A stretch of DNA of 64,000 nt from an uncultured Pseudohongiella sp. (GCA_951812715.1 OX638323.1:1964577-2028576); one strand, 5' to 3'; numbered from the stretch's first letter, positions 41,545 through 50,570 are shown. Notes: generated from the sequence alone by a model not told the origin. Numbers and translations are program-made.

Positions 41545-43325
41545 AGATCCGCCTTGGATGCATCGTGATCCGGATCGAAATGCTCTTCGTCCACCGTGGG
41601 CTCGACGCTCTCCGGCGTGTTCTGCGGAATGAAGTCCTCATGCGCGCCGGGCACGCTGTAGTCATAGGCCCAGCGGTAGACCGTCGGCAGCTCGTCGCCC
41701 CAGTTGCCGTGGATCGGCGGAGTATCCGGAGTCTGCCATTCGAGTGAATTGGCGCCCCAGGGATTGGGCCCGGACTTTTCTCCGTTGCGCAGGCTCCAGA
41801 ACACGTTAATGAAGAACAACAACTGGGATGCGCCGACGAATAGCGCCGCGACGGTGATGGCGGTATTGGCGTCCTGGGTCGCTGGCGCCATGAACTCGGT
41901 TGAGCCGAGCGCGTAATAGCGCCGCGGTACGCCATGGATGCCGAGGTAGTGCATCGGCAAATAGATCGCGTAAGTGCCGAGGAAGGTGCACCAGAAATGC
42001 AGCTTGGCCATGCCTTCGTGATACATGCGGCCGGACATCTTCGGGAACCAGTGATACAGCGCCGCGAACAGCACCAGGATCGGCGACACGCCCATGACCA
42101 TGTGGAAATGCGCGACCACGAAATAGGTGTCGGACAGCGGCAGGTCGATCACTACGTTGCCCAGGAAAAGACCAGTCAACCCGCCATGAATGAAGGTGAA
42201 AATGAAACCGATGGCGAAATACATCGGCGCGTTCATGCGGATATCGCCTTCCCACAGGGTCAATACCCAGTTGTATACCTTGAGCGCTGTCGGCACCGCG
42301 ATGATCAGCGTGGTGGTGGCGAAGAAGAAGCCGAAATAGGGGTGCATGCCGCTGACGTACATGTGATGCGCCCAGACGATGAAGCTAAGCAGGCCGATGA
42401 CGATGATCGCCCAGACCATCATGCGATAACCGAATATGTTTTTGCGGGCATGGGTGCTGAGTACGTCGGACACAAGGCCGAAAGCCGGCAGCGCCACGAT
42501 ATACACTTCGGGATGGCCGAAGAACCAGAACAGATGCTGGAACAGGATCGGGCTGCCGCCGTCGTAGTCCAGCGCCGTGCCGGACTCGATGACCGCCGGC
42601 ATGAAGAAACTGGTGCCGAGCAAGGTGTCGAACAGCATCATGATCGCCGCTACCAGCAACGCGGGGAAAGCGAACAGACCCAGCACGGTGGCGACGAAGA
42701 TGCCCCATACCGCCAGCGGCAGGCGCATCATGGTCAGCCCGCGGCAGCGGTATTGCAGCACGGTGACGACATAGTTGAGGCCGCCCATGGTGAAAGCGAC
42801 GATGAACACCGCCAGCGACAGCAGCATGAGCACGATGCCCATGTCATGCCCGGGCGTTCCCGCCAGCGAGGTCTGCGGCGGATATAACGTCCAGCCCGCC
42901 CCGGTTGGCCCGCCGCCGACAAAGAAGCTGGCCAGCAGAATGATCACCGAAACCAGGTATACCCAGTAACTGAGCATGTTCATGTACGGGAAAACCATAT
43001 CCCGAGCGCCGCACATGAGCGGAATGAGATAGTTGCCGAAGCCGCCGAGGAACAGGGCCGTAAGCAGGTAGATCACCATGATCATGCCGTGCATGGTCAC
43101 GGACTGGTAGTATGAATTTGGGTCGATGAGGTCGAAGGTCTCGGGGAAGCCGAGTTGCATGCGCATCAACAGCGACAGCACCAGGGCTACGAGCCCGACG
43201 GCAATGGCGGTGCCGCCGTATTGAATGGCGATCACCTTGTGATCCTGGCTCCAGACATACTTCGTCACCCAGCTATGCGGGTGATGAAGTTCGATCTCCT
43301 GGTCCGCCAATGGTACGTATGCCAT
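41541..43325 (-). CDS. coxA: Cytochrome c oxidase subunit I, A1 type
   Basis: Catalytic subunit, 594 residues, 12 membrane helices. Ligands visible: low-spin haem His in VTMHGMIMVIY, CuB/Tyr crosslink motif FGHPEVYIVALPAFG, CuB pair in WAHHMYVSGM, and haem a3/haem a pair in VAHFHMVMG. The Glu of GHPEVY and the Asp of GARDMVFPYMN indicate a D-channel; Lys in PTALKVYNW marks the K-channel. These make it an A1-type, proton-pumping aa3 oxidase. The C-terminal hydrophilic tail (about 50 residues) is Asp/Glu/His rich. Confidence 0.97.
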   Translation of the reverse strand: MAYVPLADQEIELHHPHSWVTKYVWSQDHKVIAIQYGGTAIAVGLVALVLSLLMRMQLGFPETFDLIDPNSYYQSVTMHGMIMVIYLLTALFLGGFGNYLIPLMCGARDMVFPYMNMLSYWVYLVSVIILLASFFVGGGPTGAGWTLYPPQTSLAGTPGHDMGIVLMLLSLAVFIVAFTMGGLNYVVTVLQYRCRGLTMMRLPLAVWGIFVATVLGLFAFPALLVAAIMMLFDTLLGTSFFMPAVIESGTALDYDGGSPILFQHLFWFFGHPEVYIVALPAFGLVSDVLSTHARKNIFGYRMMVWAIIVIGLLSFIVWAHHMYVSGMHPYFGFFFATTTLIIAVPTALKVYNWVLTLWEGDIRMNAPMYFAIGFIFTFIHGGLTGLFLGNVVIDLPLSDTYFVVAHFHMVMGVSPILVLFAALYHWFPKMSGRMYHEGMAKLHFWCTFLGTYAIYLPMHYLGIHGVPRRYYALGSTEFMAPATQDANTAITVAALFVGASQLLFFINVFWSLRNGEKSGPNPWGANSLEWQTPDTPPIHGNWGDELPTVYRWAYDYSVPGAHEDFIPQNTPESVEPTVDEEHFDPDHDASKADL

Positions 43326-43364
43326 GTCTACCTCCTGATTCGATTTTCAGACCCTTCGGACCTG

Positions 43365-44777
43365 TTATTCCCCGACCTCAATGCGATTTGACGCGAGCGT
43401 ATTGATGTACGCCGCCACATCTTTGATTTCTTCCTCGTCCGCCATCGCCGTGGCCATTTGCACCATCTGCTCGCCGTAATCGTCTTCCGCATGCATGCCG
43501 CGAATTCCGGCGCGGAAATTGGCTAGCTGGGTTACCAGATACCAGTCGCTCTGGCCCGCCAGCGGCGGCGCGTCGGTGTACCAGGTGCCGGCGCCGTCAT
43601 CGAGATGGCAGGCGGCGCAGTTGCGATCGTAAATATCCTGGCCGTTGGCGATATCGCCGACAATGGTGCGCTGGGCGGGGACATTCGGCAGCGAGGCAAT
43701 ATATGCCGCCATGTTGCGAACCGCTTCATCGTCGGCAAGGGTCGCCGCGAAAGCCGCCATTTGCTGACCCATGACATCGTCCGCGCCGCCACGCACCCCG
43801 CTTTTGAAATACTGGAGTTGTCGCTCAATATACCAGGCCGGCTGTCCGGCGAGCTTTGGGCCATTGGTGGGGCCAGGCTCCGCTCCCTGGGGCTGAACCC
43901 CTTCTCCCTGTCGTCCGTGGCAGGTAGCGCATACGACATACTGGGCCTGCCCCGCCGCCGGATTGGCGGCGACCATGTTCTGGGTTTCGGCGAAAGTCGG
44001 CTGGGTGGCCAGCCAGGCGTCAAAATCTTCCTCGGTTTCGACGACGACCTGACCGCGCATGACGAAGTGGCCGATGCCGCAAAGTTCTTCACATAACACA
44101 TCGTAAGTTCCCACCTTGGTCGGCGTGAACCACATGTAGGAAATCAAACCTGGCACCAGATCCATCTTCACGCGGAACTGGGGTACGGTGAAATTATGCA
44201 GCACGTCGTTCGAACGAAACAGTATATGCGCGTCCTGATCTACCGGCAGTCGCATCTGCGGATCGTTGACTACCACATCGTCCTGACCGTTGGGATCGTC
44301 CGGATTAACGCCGAAAGGATTGCCTTGCGAGACCAGAGCGGTGTCGGCCGTGCCGAGAATGCCATCGGCGCCGGGATACCGGTATTGCCATTGCCATTGC
44401 TGGGCCAGAACCTCATAGTCGCGCGCCTCTTCCGGCACATTGACGAAAACCGCCCAATAAAACAGGCCCGGCGTGAGCATCAGCACAACGCCGGCCGTGG
44501 TGACCACGGAAAGCCAGATTTCCATTTTGTGGTTTTCCGGTTCGTATACCGCCTTGTGGCCTTGCCGGTGGCGGAAGCGCCAGACGCAGTACGCCATGAA
44601 CCCGTTGATGGCGACAAATACAATGCCAGTCACCCACAGCGTGATGTAGACCGTGATATCTATGCCCACCCAGTCGGCGGCGAGTGGCGTGAACCACCAG
44701 CCGAAGTAGTAGGCAAAGACAAAATGCAGAACGACGGTGCCGATAACAAGCAGGAAAAGCGCGATTGCTAATGACAT
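43365..44777 (-). CDS. coxB: Cytochrome c oxidase subunit II fused to two cytochrome c domains
   Basis: A 470-residue fusion. Three hydrophobic N-terminal segments are followed by the cupredoxin domain with the CuA site (VLHNFTVPQFRVKMD and CEELCGIGHFVMRG, near residues 195-235). Two class I cytochrome c domains follow, with CATCHGRQGEG and CAACHLDDGAG, each with a later Met ligand candidate (MGQQMAAF, GEQMVQM). Electrons could pass from the haems to CuA without a soluble donor, as in caa3 oxidases, although those usually have one haem. It is the first gene of the operon. Confidence 0.93.
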   Translation of the reverse strand: MSLAIALFLLVIGTVVLHFVFAYYFGWWFTPLAADWVGIDITVYITLWVTGIVFVAINGFMAYCVWRFRHRQGHKAVYEPENHKMEIWLSVVTTAGVVLMLTPGLFYWAVFVNVPEEARDYEVLAQQWQWQYRYPGADGILGTADTALVSQGNPFGVNPDDPNGQDDVVVNDPQMRLPVDQDAHILFRSNDVLHNFTVPQFRVKMDLVPGLISYMWFTPTKVGTYDVLCEELCGIGHFVMRGQVVVETEEDFDAWLATQPTFAETQNMVAANPAAGQAQYVVCATCHGRQGEGVQPQGAEPGPTNGPKLAGQPAWYIERQLQYFKSGVRGGADDVMGQQMAAFAATLADDEAVRNMAAYIASLPNVPAQRTIVGDIANGQDIYDRNCAACHLDDGAGTWYTDAPPLAGQSDWYLVTQLANFRAGIRGMHAEDDYGEQMVQMATAMADEEEIKDVAAYINTLASNRIEVGE

Positions 44778-45069
44778 AAAGTGGCAATCCTTCTATGCAG
44801 ATCCGAAATATTCCGGAGGGCGCGGTTCGCCGGACGAGTCGCCGTTCGCCATGCCGAATTCGGGGGGCTGGTTCATCTTGTACTCTAATCTCCGGAAATC
44901 GCTGATTTCCGGCGCGATTCACCGCGATCGGTTATGGTTCGCGAGGATGAGTATGGCCTAAATTTCGCGGGGCGGATGGTATAGAATTTTGCTTCTGGCC
45001 GCAAGTCCGTTGCGCGGCCGCGCGAGTATCAAGCCCAAGCAACCGCGATCGTCGGAGAGGATGTCGAAA
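44778..45069. promoter_or_regulatory. Divergent spacer coxB / M24 peptidase
   Basis: This 292-base region must contain the promoters of the oxidase operon (leftward) and the peptidase (rightward). I see no reliable -35/-10 pair and no repeat. Confidence 0.4.
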
Positions 45070-46458
45070 ATGACCGAGACAGTGAACGCAATGAGCGGGA
45101 AAAATTTGGCCTTTCTGTTCGCCGCCCTGCTCGCCCTTGCCGTCGGACCCTTGCCGGCGCAGACGCGGGACTACAACCCCGATCAGCCCTTCGGCAGTTT
45201 GCGCGAACAGGCCCGCACCCGGCAGGCCTGGCTCGAAGAACGGCTGGAGCGCAACCTGCCAATGCTCATGCGCAAGCACGGCGTGGACATGTGGGTCGTT
45301 ACCATGCGCGAGTATAACGAGGATCCCGTCTTTCGGGCTCTGGTCTCGCCGACCACCTTCGCCGCCCGGCGGCGGACGATCTACATCTTCCACGACCGCG
45401 GCCCTGAAGAAGGAGTTGAGCGGCTGGCGCTGGGCGGCGCCTCGCAAGGCGGCGCCTTCGAGGCGATCCGCGCCACCGCGACCGCCCCAGACGGCCGCGA
45501 CGCCGAGCTCTGGGGCAGCGACCAATGGGACCTGTTCGCGCGCATGGTGCGCGAACGCAATCCCGGGCGGATCGCCGTCAACATTTCCCGCGACCACAAT
45601 TTCGCCGACGGATTATCGGCGGGTGAATGGGAACAGATGGAACAAGCGCTCGGCCCCGAATTTGCCGGCCGTGTCGTGCGCGAGCCGCTGCTCGCCATCG
45701 ACTACCTGGCCATGCGCGTTCCTTCCATGACTCCCGTATACCGGAAAATGCAGGCCATGGTGCACGAGATCATCGCCACGGCCTTCTCCGATGTGGTGAT
45801 CGTTCCCGGCCAGACCAGCACCGCCGATGTGGAATGGTGGATGCGCCAGCGGGTTCACGATCTGGGACTGGATTCCTGGTTCCAGCCGTCGGTGTCCTTG
45901 CAGCGGCGAGGCGCGTCGATGACCGACGCGGCCGCGCCAATCATAGCGCGAGGAGATGTGCTGCATTGCGACTTCGGACTCGTTGCGCTGGGTCTGGCGA
46001 CCGATACGCAGCACATGGCCTATGTATTGCGCGAGGGCGAAACCGAAGCGCCGGCTGGACTGCGGCAAGCTCTGGCCAATGCCAACCGCTTGCAGGACAT
46101 CCTCTTCGAGGAGACCGAAGTGGGACGCAGCGGCAACGAAATTCTCGCCTCGGTGCTGGAAAAGATGCGAAACGAAGGTCTCAATGGCACCATGTACACC
46201 CACCCCATCGGCGATCACGGCCATGGCGCCGGCCCGCTGATCGGGCTTTGGGATTATCAGACCGGGGTGCCGGGGCGCGGCGATCCGCCGGTAATTCCAA
46301 GTATGTGGTTTTCCACCGAGATGCAGGTGACCACGCCGGTGCCCGAATGGGACGGCCAGCCGGTGCGCATGGCGCTGGAGGAAGAAGCCGAGATCACGGC
46401 GGAAGGCGAGATGCAATGGATGCTGCGCCGCCAGACCGAGCTTCATCTCATACGCTGA
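45070..46458 (+). CDS. Exported M24-family metallopeptidase
   Basis: An aminopeptidase P/prolidase-like protein, about 462 residues from the ATG at 45070, nine bases after GGAGAGG (the ATG at 45061 touches that site). A signal peptide is visible (NLAFLFAALLALAVGPLPAQT). The C-terminal pita-bread domain has the dimetal ligand pattern: Asp in LHCDFGL, Asp in ATDTQHM, His in THPIGDHGHGAGPL, Glu in FSTEMQVTT, Glu in EEEAEIT. It probably cleaves Xaa-Pro peptides in the periplasm. The last residues RQTELHLIR recur 50 bases downstream in a remnant. Confidence 0.85.
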   Translation: MTETVNAMSGKNLAFLFAALLALAVGPLPAQTRDYNPDQPFGSLREQARTRQAWLEERLERNLPMLMRKHGVDMWVVTMREYNEDPVFRALVSPTTFAARRRTIYIFHDRGPEEGVERLALGGASQGGAFEAIRATATAPDGRDAELWGSDQWDLFARMVRERNPGRIAVNISRDHNFADGLSAGEWEQMEQALGPEFAGRVVREPLLAIDYLAMRVPSMTPVYRKMQAMVHEIIATAFSDVVIVPGQTSTADVEWWMRQRVHDLGLDSWFQPSVSLQRRGASMTDAAAPIIARGDVLHCDFGLVALGLATDTQHMAYVLREGETEAPAGLRQALANANRLQDILFEETEVGRSGNEILASVLEKMRNEGLNGTMYTHPIGDHGHGAGPLIGLWDYQTGVPGRGDPPVIPSMWFSTEMQVTTPVPEWDGQPVRMALEEEAEITAEGEMQWMLRRQTELHLIR

Positions 46459-46468
46459 CCAAGGCGCG

Positions 46469-46513
46469 CACAGGATGCTACCAAGACAAACCGAGTTACA
46501 CCTCATTCGCTGA
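46469..46513 (+). pseudogene. Remnant 3' tail of a second M24 peptidase gene
   Basis: In one frame this reads HRMLPRQTELHLIR then TGA. The end of the intact upstream gene reads QWMLRRQTELHLIR then TGA. Eleven of 14 residues agree, but many codons differ synonymously. This looks like the tail of a diverged paralogue left after deletion or recombination, not a recent tandem copy. Confidence 0.65.
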
Positions 46514-46559
46514 CTACACGCCTGACCGGCGGGGACAGTGGCTTCGAGCGGCTCCACGG

Positions 46560-46684
46560 GCGGGAGCGCCTGTTCGCTTAATCTCACCTCGCTATCCATG
46601 GCGAGGTTCGAATCGGGTCATCGCCGCTTTGGGCCATCCATGGCGCGCGACGACTCCCACGACGCGAACAGGCGCTCCGGCCCG
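46560..46684. repeat. Dispersed repeat D with terminal inverted repeats
   Basis: Perfect 14-base inverted arms, GAGCGCCTGTTCGC at 46564-46577 and GCGAACAGGCGCTC at 46664-46677, bound an element of about 115 bases. Its left part (TTCGCTTAATCTCACCTCG) and right part (TCCATGGCGCGC, CGACTCCCACGACGCG) match the flanks of the 8171-8313 element. It is MITE- or REP-like, with no coding capacity. The rest of 46514-46836 shows nothing else. Confidence 0.7.
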
Positions 46685-46836
46685 CGGACCCTTGCGCAGT
46701 GCGGAACGCATTGATCCGGGCTTCGATGCCTGCATGAGAAATGCTGAAAGCCAGCGCACGGTCTGGTCATGGGGGGTAATACATTGGATAATCCGCGGTT
46801 CGTGTTTTCCAATTCCCGAAACAAAGAGGAAAAACA

Positions 46837-48000
46837 ATGCGTCGTTTTCTGCTAGTCCTCGCCTCCACCGGTCTGCTTGCAACCGCGGCGGCCACGGCAA
46901 ATGCACAGTCCGACACTTATTTTTCGGCTCACCATGATTACCAGGTGGTCGAGGTCACCGGCGGCTTGATTCAGCCCTGGTCCATGGCCTGGCTGCCGGA
47001 CGGCGACATGCTCGTCACCGAAAAGCCCGGCCGTCTGCGGGTGGTTCGCAACGGCGAATTGCTGCCCGAAGCCGTTCCCGGCGTACCGGAAGTTTTCTAC
47101 CAGGGTCAGGGCGGCCTGTTCGAAGTCGCGCCGCATCCCGATTTCGCCGAAAACCGCTGGGTATATCTGACGTTCTCCAAGCCGGTCGGCGACACCTCGA
47201 CCACGGCCATCGTCCGCGGCCGCTTCGAGAACGACGAACTCACCAACGTAGTTGAAATCTTCGCCGCCCAATCGACCGGCTTCGGTCATTACGGCGGCAA
47301 GCTGGCGTTCGATGACGAAGGCTACATGTTCCTAGTCGTCGGCGATCGCCAGGCCCCTTCCATCGGCGATCTGACCATCCATCCGGCGCAGGATACGACC
47401 AACCACAACGGCACCGTCATGCGGCTGCACGACGACGGCAGCGTGCCCGACGACAACCCCTTCGTCGGCAGTAACGACGTGCTCCCGGAAATCTGGAGTT
47501 TCGGACATCGCAGCCCCCAGGGCCTGGCGATTCATCCGGAAACCGGGGATCTGTGGGAAACCGAGCACGGCCCCCAGGGCGGCGATGAGCTCAACCGCAT
47601 CGAGCCCGGCGTCAATTACGGCTGGCCGGTGATCGGCTACGGCGTCAACTACGGCGCCGTCGGCAGCCCGATCCACGTCGGCATCGGCCAGGACGGCATG
47701 CGCGCGCCGGACCACATCTGGGTGCCTTCGATCGCAGCCTCGGGCCTGATGATCTACTCCGGCGACAAGTTTCCCGGCTGGCACGGCAGCATTTTCGCCG
47801 GCGGCCTGATGGGCGAGCAGCTCGCGCGCCTGCACCTGAGCGACGACTATCGCGAAGTGATCGTGGAAGAAACCCTCGCCTATGACATGGGCCGCATCCG
47901 CGACGTGCGGCAGGGCCCGGACGGCTACATCTATCTTGCCATCTCCGACCGCCGCGGCGAAGAAGAAACCCCAATAGTCCGCCTGGAGCCAGTCGAATAA
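46837..48000 (+). CDS. Exported PQQ-dependent sugar dehydrogenase
   Basis: Soluble aldose dehydrogenase family (YliI/Asd-like six-bladed beta-propeller), 387 residues. A signal peptide is clear (MRRFLLVLASTGLLATAAAT, cleavage probably after ANA). Family segments: LIQPWSMAWLPDGDMLVTEK, the catalytic His region GHYGGKLAFDDEGYMFLVVG, and SFGHRSPQGLAIHPETGDLW with TEHGPQGGDELN. It oxidises sugars in the periplasm with pyrroloquinoline quinone and calcium. No PQQ synthesis genes are in the window. Confidence 0.92.
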   Translation: MRRFLLVLASTGLLATAAATANAQSDTYFSAHHDYQVVEVTGGLIQPWSMAWLPDGDMLVTEKPGRLRVVRNGELLPEAVPGVPEVFYQGQGGLFEVAPHPDFAENRWVYLTFSKPVGDTSTTAIVRGRFENDELTNVVEIFAAQSTGFGHYGGKLAFDDEGYMFLVVGDRQAPSIGDLTIHPAQDTTNHNGTVMRLHDDGSVPDDNPFVGSNDVLPEIWSFGHRSPQGLAIHPETGDLWETEHGPQGGDELNRIEPGVNYGWPVIGYGVNYGAVGSPIHVGIGQDGMRAPDHIWVPSIAASGLMIYSGDKFPGWHGSIFAGGLMGEQLARLHLSDDYREVIVEETLAYDMGRIRDVRQGPDGYIYLAISDRRGEEETPIVRLEPVE

Positions 48001-48125
48001 GCCGGGCTGTATGCAACTAACCATCTACGGAGAGCCTGCACCGGCCTGATCAATTATGCTGCTCTACTACAATGTCGGATAGTGATTTTCTTGCCAAAAT
48101 CCGGTCGCGCCGCTGGCATTGCCTC

Positions 48126-48366
48126 ATGAACAGCATAGACGTCGCGTTGCCCGGAACGCTCAAGAACTTTGTTGACGATCAAGTTTCCGCGCAAGGCTAA
48201 GGTGCTTCGAGCGAATACGTTTGCGAGTTGATCCGCAAGGAGCAGGATCGCCAGCGATTGCGCGCCCCCGTCCTCGAAGGGGCGGCTTCACCGCGGGAAA
48301 ACAGTTGCGGACGCGGAGTACTTTGACCAGCTTCGCGGTTGGGTTCTCGAGTCAGGGCGGACGTGA
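48126..48366 (+). pseudogene. Decayed ParD-type antitoxin
   Basis: It starts MNSIDVALPGTLKNFVDDQ, a ribbon-helix-helix ParD opening, then hits an in-frame TAA at 48198-48200 after SAQG. The same frame continues GASSEYVCELIRKEQDRQRL, clearly ParD. The family-like C-terminus AEYFDQLRGWVLESGRT is in another frame and ends at 48364-48366. So there is one nonsense change and at least one frameshift. Its final TGA overlaps the GTG of the toxin remnant (GTGA), the canonical operon overlap. Confidence 0.85.
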
Positions 48367-48731
48367 TTGCAAAGCCCTTGAGCTTGCGCCGACTGGCGCG
48401 ACAGGACATCGACGAAGCGATCGAATTCTATCTTGCCGAAGCTGGCGTTACGGTGGCGATCCAGTTATTCGATTCCCTGAAATCATTCCTGGTTCGCGTC
48501 CAAAATTAACCGGCATCCGGTTCGACCCGCTACGCGCACGAGTTGGACGTTCCCGGTCTGCGCACCCTGGCAGTTGGCAAGTTTCCCCAACTTGTTTTCT
48601 ACGTCGAGAAAGACGATGAGATCGATATCTGGCGCGCGCTTCACGGCGCCAGGGATATCCCGGCCTGGTTAATCGAGCTGGAGAACTGGAAGGGGTTGTT
48701 TCCACGACTGATTGTCCTATGGGTGTCCTGA
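48363..48731 (+). pseudogene. Decayed ParE-type toxin
   Basis: From GTG at 48363 it reads VIAKPLSLRRLARQDIDEAI, a RelE/ParE-superfamily opening. After LKSFLVRVQN there is an in-frame TAA at 48507-48509. The same frame resumes as PASGSTRYAHELDVPGLRTL and then FPQLVFYVEKDDEIDIWRAL with ALHGARDIPAWL, the characteristic ParE C-terminal half. The residues just before the stop do not look like the family, so a small deletion or double frameshift is likely there. Non-functional as read. Confidence 0.82.
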
Positions 48732-48984
48732 TTGCATATTTGGTGCACGTTTTCAAATCAAACACCAAATCTAATTACTGGCTACTCGATGAACTGGCTT
48801 GGTATGCCGGCAATTGTCATTTTTTAATACTTTGAATGTATATACGGTCATTGTTAGAATTAGCAATCAGTTGTACTTTCTGACTTGGCTTAAGTTACGC
48901 TGCAACCTTAAAGGGTTACGATTATAAATTTGACCATTAGTTTGACTAACCTATAAGAAAGATACAGCTGGAATCAAGCATTCT
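48732..48984. other. AT-rich spacer at island edge
   Basis: The base composition drops sharply here compared with the core genes on either side. No gene, terminator or clear repeat is seen. It probably carries the promoter of the following AT-rich gene. Confidence 0.5.
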
Positions 48985-49467
48985 ATGAATTATGATCTTC
49001 TGATTATATTCGCCCTTGTTGCTAGTTTTTCCGTGATAACAGCGATAGCAACACGTGCAATAAGGCGAAAATTTGGGTACAAAAAATATTTGATATTTTT
49101 TGGACAGTTACTCCTATTATTACCTTGGCTTAGTCACTACAATTATTTTCTGAGGATGGCAAATTCAAACGAATTTTCCTGGCAGGTTTTCTTGGTCCCT
49201 TTTGCCATATTGATGCTAGTTATTTTGATAGTGCAGATAGATTCTATGATATTAAGAGCTGCTAATTTTCTAGTCCCTAGTTTGGCATACATGGCAACAT
49301 ATTATTATGTAATGCCAACAGTATATGCAGCAACACAAAACTATGTTTTCGATAATATCCCCACAATCTGGCTATTTTTTTGGACAATTGTGGCGACATC
49401 AATCCTGTTGGCATACGTTTTTCCGGTACAAGCTCTTAAATTGGGAAAGCACGATAGGAATAATTAG
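48985..49467 (+). CDS. AT-rich orphan membrane protein
   Basis: A 160-residue protein I do not recognise. Four hydrophobic segments: residues about 4-25, 35-52, 65-85 and 125-147 (LLIIFALVASFSVITAIAT; YLIFFGQLLLLLPWL; VFLVPFAILMLVILIVQI; IWLFFWTIVATSILLAYVF), with basic loops (RAIRRKFGYKK). There is no signal-peptidase site or catalytic motif. Codon use is far more AT-rich than the neighbours, so it is likely acquired. It lies beside a bacteriocin-like locus and could be an immunity protein, but only location suggests this. Confidence 0.6.
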   Translation: MNYDLLIIFALVASFSVITAIATRAIRRKFGYKKYLIFFGQLLLLLPWLSHYNYFLRMANSNEFSWQVFLVPFAILMLVILIVQIDSMILRAANFLVPSLAYMATYYYVMPTVYAATQNYVFDNIPTIWLFFWTIVATSILLAYVFPVQALKLGKHDRNN

Positions 49468-49689
49468 TTCCTGTCCGAAAATTCCCCTTTCCATTGGTGG
49501 AATTGCTCCGGCAAGGTGCGGGAACTTTCCGCTCAAGCCCTGTCGATGCCGTTTTCTCTTGATATTATTTGATGTCGAGTGGATTTTGCCGTGCGGGGGC
49601 CGCGAATCCGGGATTTTCAGAATTGCGGGCAATGTCGAATCTCTGGCGCCGAGGGCCGGCCCGGTTTTATCGCATACGCACATGCTGGG
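49468..49689. other. Spacer without recognised features
   Basis: Between the orphan membrane gene and the transposase debris. Part of it may be the outer end of the decayed insertion sequence, but I could not find terminal inverted repeats. Confidence 0.4.
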
Positions 49690-50570
49690 ACCGATCTGGT
49701 GAGATGCAATCGCGCCAATATTACCAGGTTGTGGGTGAAGGCCGCGGATTGTACTCAAGCCTTGAAGCGCGCCAAGCTCCGCCAGTGGCAGCGCGCCAGT
49801 CCGAAGCGACGCTTGGGGTAGGAGATGCCGGCTTCCACCACCACATAGAGCACCAGGTCGCTGTGGCCCGTGGCCAGATTGATCTTGTGACCGTATGCGG
49901 CTCGAACAGGCTGACGATCTTTTCCATGGCTGGCGTGTTCTCTTCCAGCAGCACGCGTCGCGCCGCCTGCCTTTGCCAGCGCGCGGACCACGCATTCCGC
50001 AGCGCCGCCACCTGCATGCAGCCGGGCGGCATCGGCATGATCCAGCGCGGAGCGCGAGCCGGAACAGCTTGCGATACGTGCGTTTTCGCCGCGCCGCGCC
50101 GCGCCGCGCTCCGTTGCGTGCGCGCCTTCAGTTCGCGTCGCTTCGCGGCCCGAAAATGATCCTGGTATACGATCACATCCCCCTAGGTATTGGCGGGTGG
50201 GCGCCAGCAAGCGCGTCAGCACACGTGCGCCGTACAAGAATCAGACGGTTGTCCGTCGGCGCCTATATATGGGTCTCGGTGACGGTGCTATCGGCGCGCA
50301 CCGCTCCTACACTCGCCTGCAAGGCGAATTACCCCGGCGGCCGCAACCGGCCTAGACGCACGAACCGGCTCATCGATTGCGAGTCCCGCAGGAAAAACTC
50401 CAGACCGCGACAGCTCAATTGATGCTAATGCCCGATTACGGCGCAGCGCAGTACGGTCGCGCAACTCAACCCAAACGGCCGCGGGTCTGGCTGTGCACGG
50501 CGCCGAGATCGGCAGCCACGGCATCAAGCAGCTCGGGGTGACTGTCCAGCCAAGTGCTGGTATCGGGTCA
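49690..50570 (-). pseudogene. Decayed insertion-sequence transposase (ISNCY-like)
   Basis: Read leftward across frames, recognisable transposase pieces occur in order: LDSHPELLDAVAADLGAVHS, SCRGLEFFLRDSQSMSRFVR, VRVLTRLLAPTRQYLG-like and VIVYQDHFRAAKRRELKART, then AMEKIVSLFEPHT, YGHKINLATGHSDLVLYVVV, EAGISYPKRRFGLARCHW, and FKA-stop-VQSAAFTHNLVILARL. There are several frameshifts and stops. From memory of the family, the segment between FEPHT and YGHKI is shortened, and most of the catalytic core is missing where two EAG motifs would be joined. Family name from memory, tentative. Confidence 0.75.

Noticed and set aside
45627-46937. 436-codon frame overlapping the M24 peptidase
   Set aside because: It is the shifted frame of the peptidase gene continued through the repeat spacer into the next gene. 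Its products have no family features.
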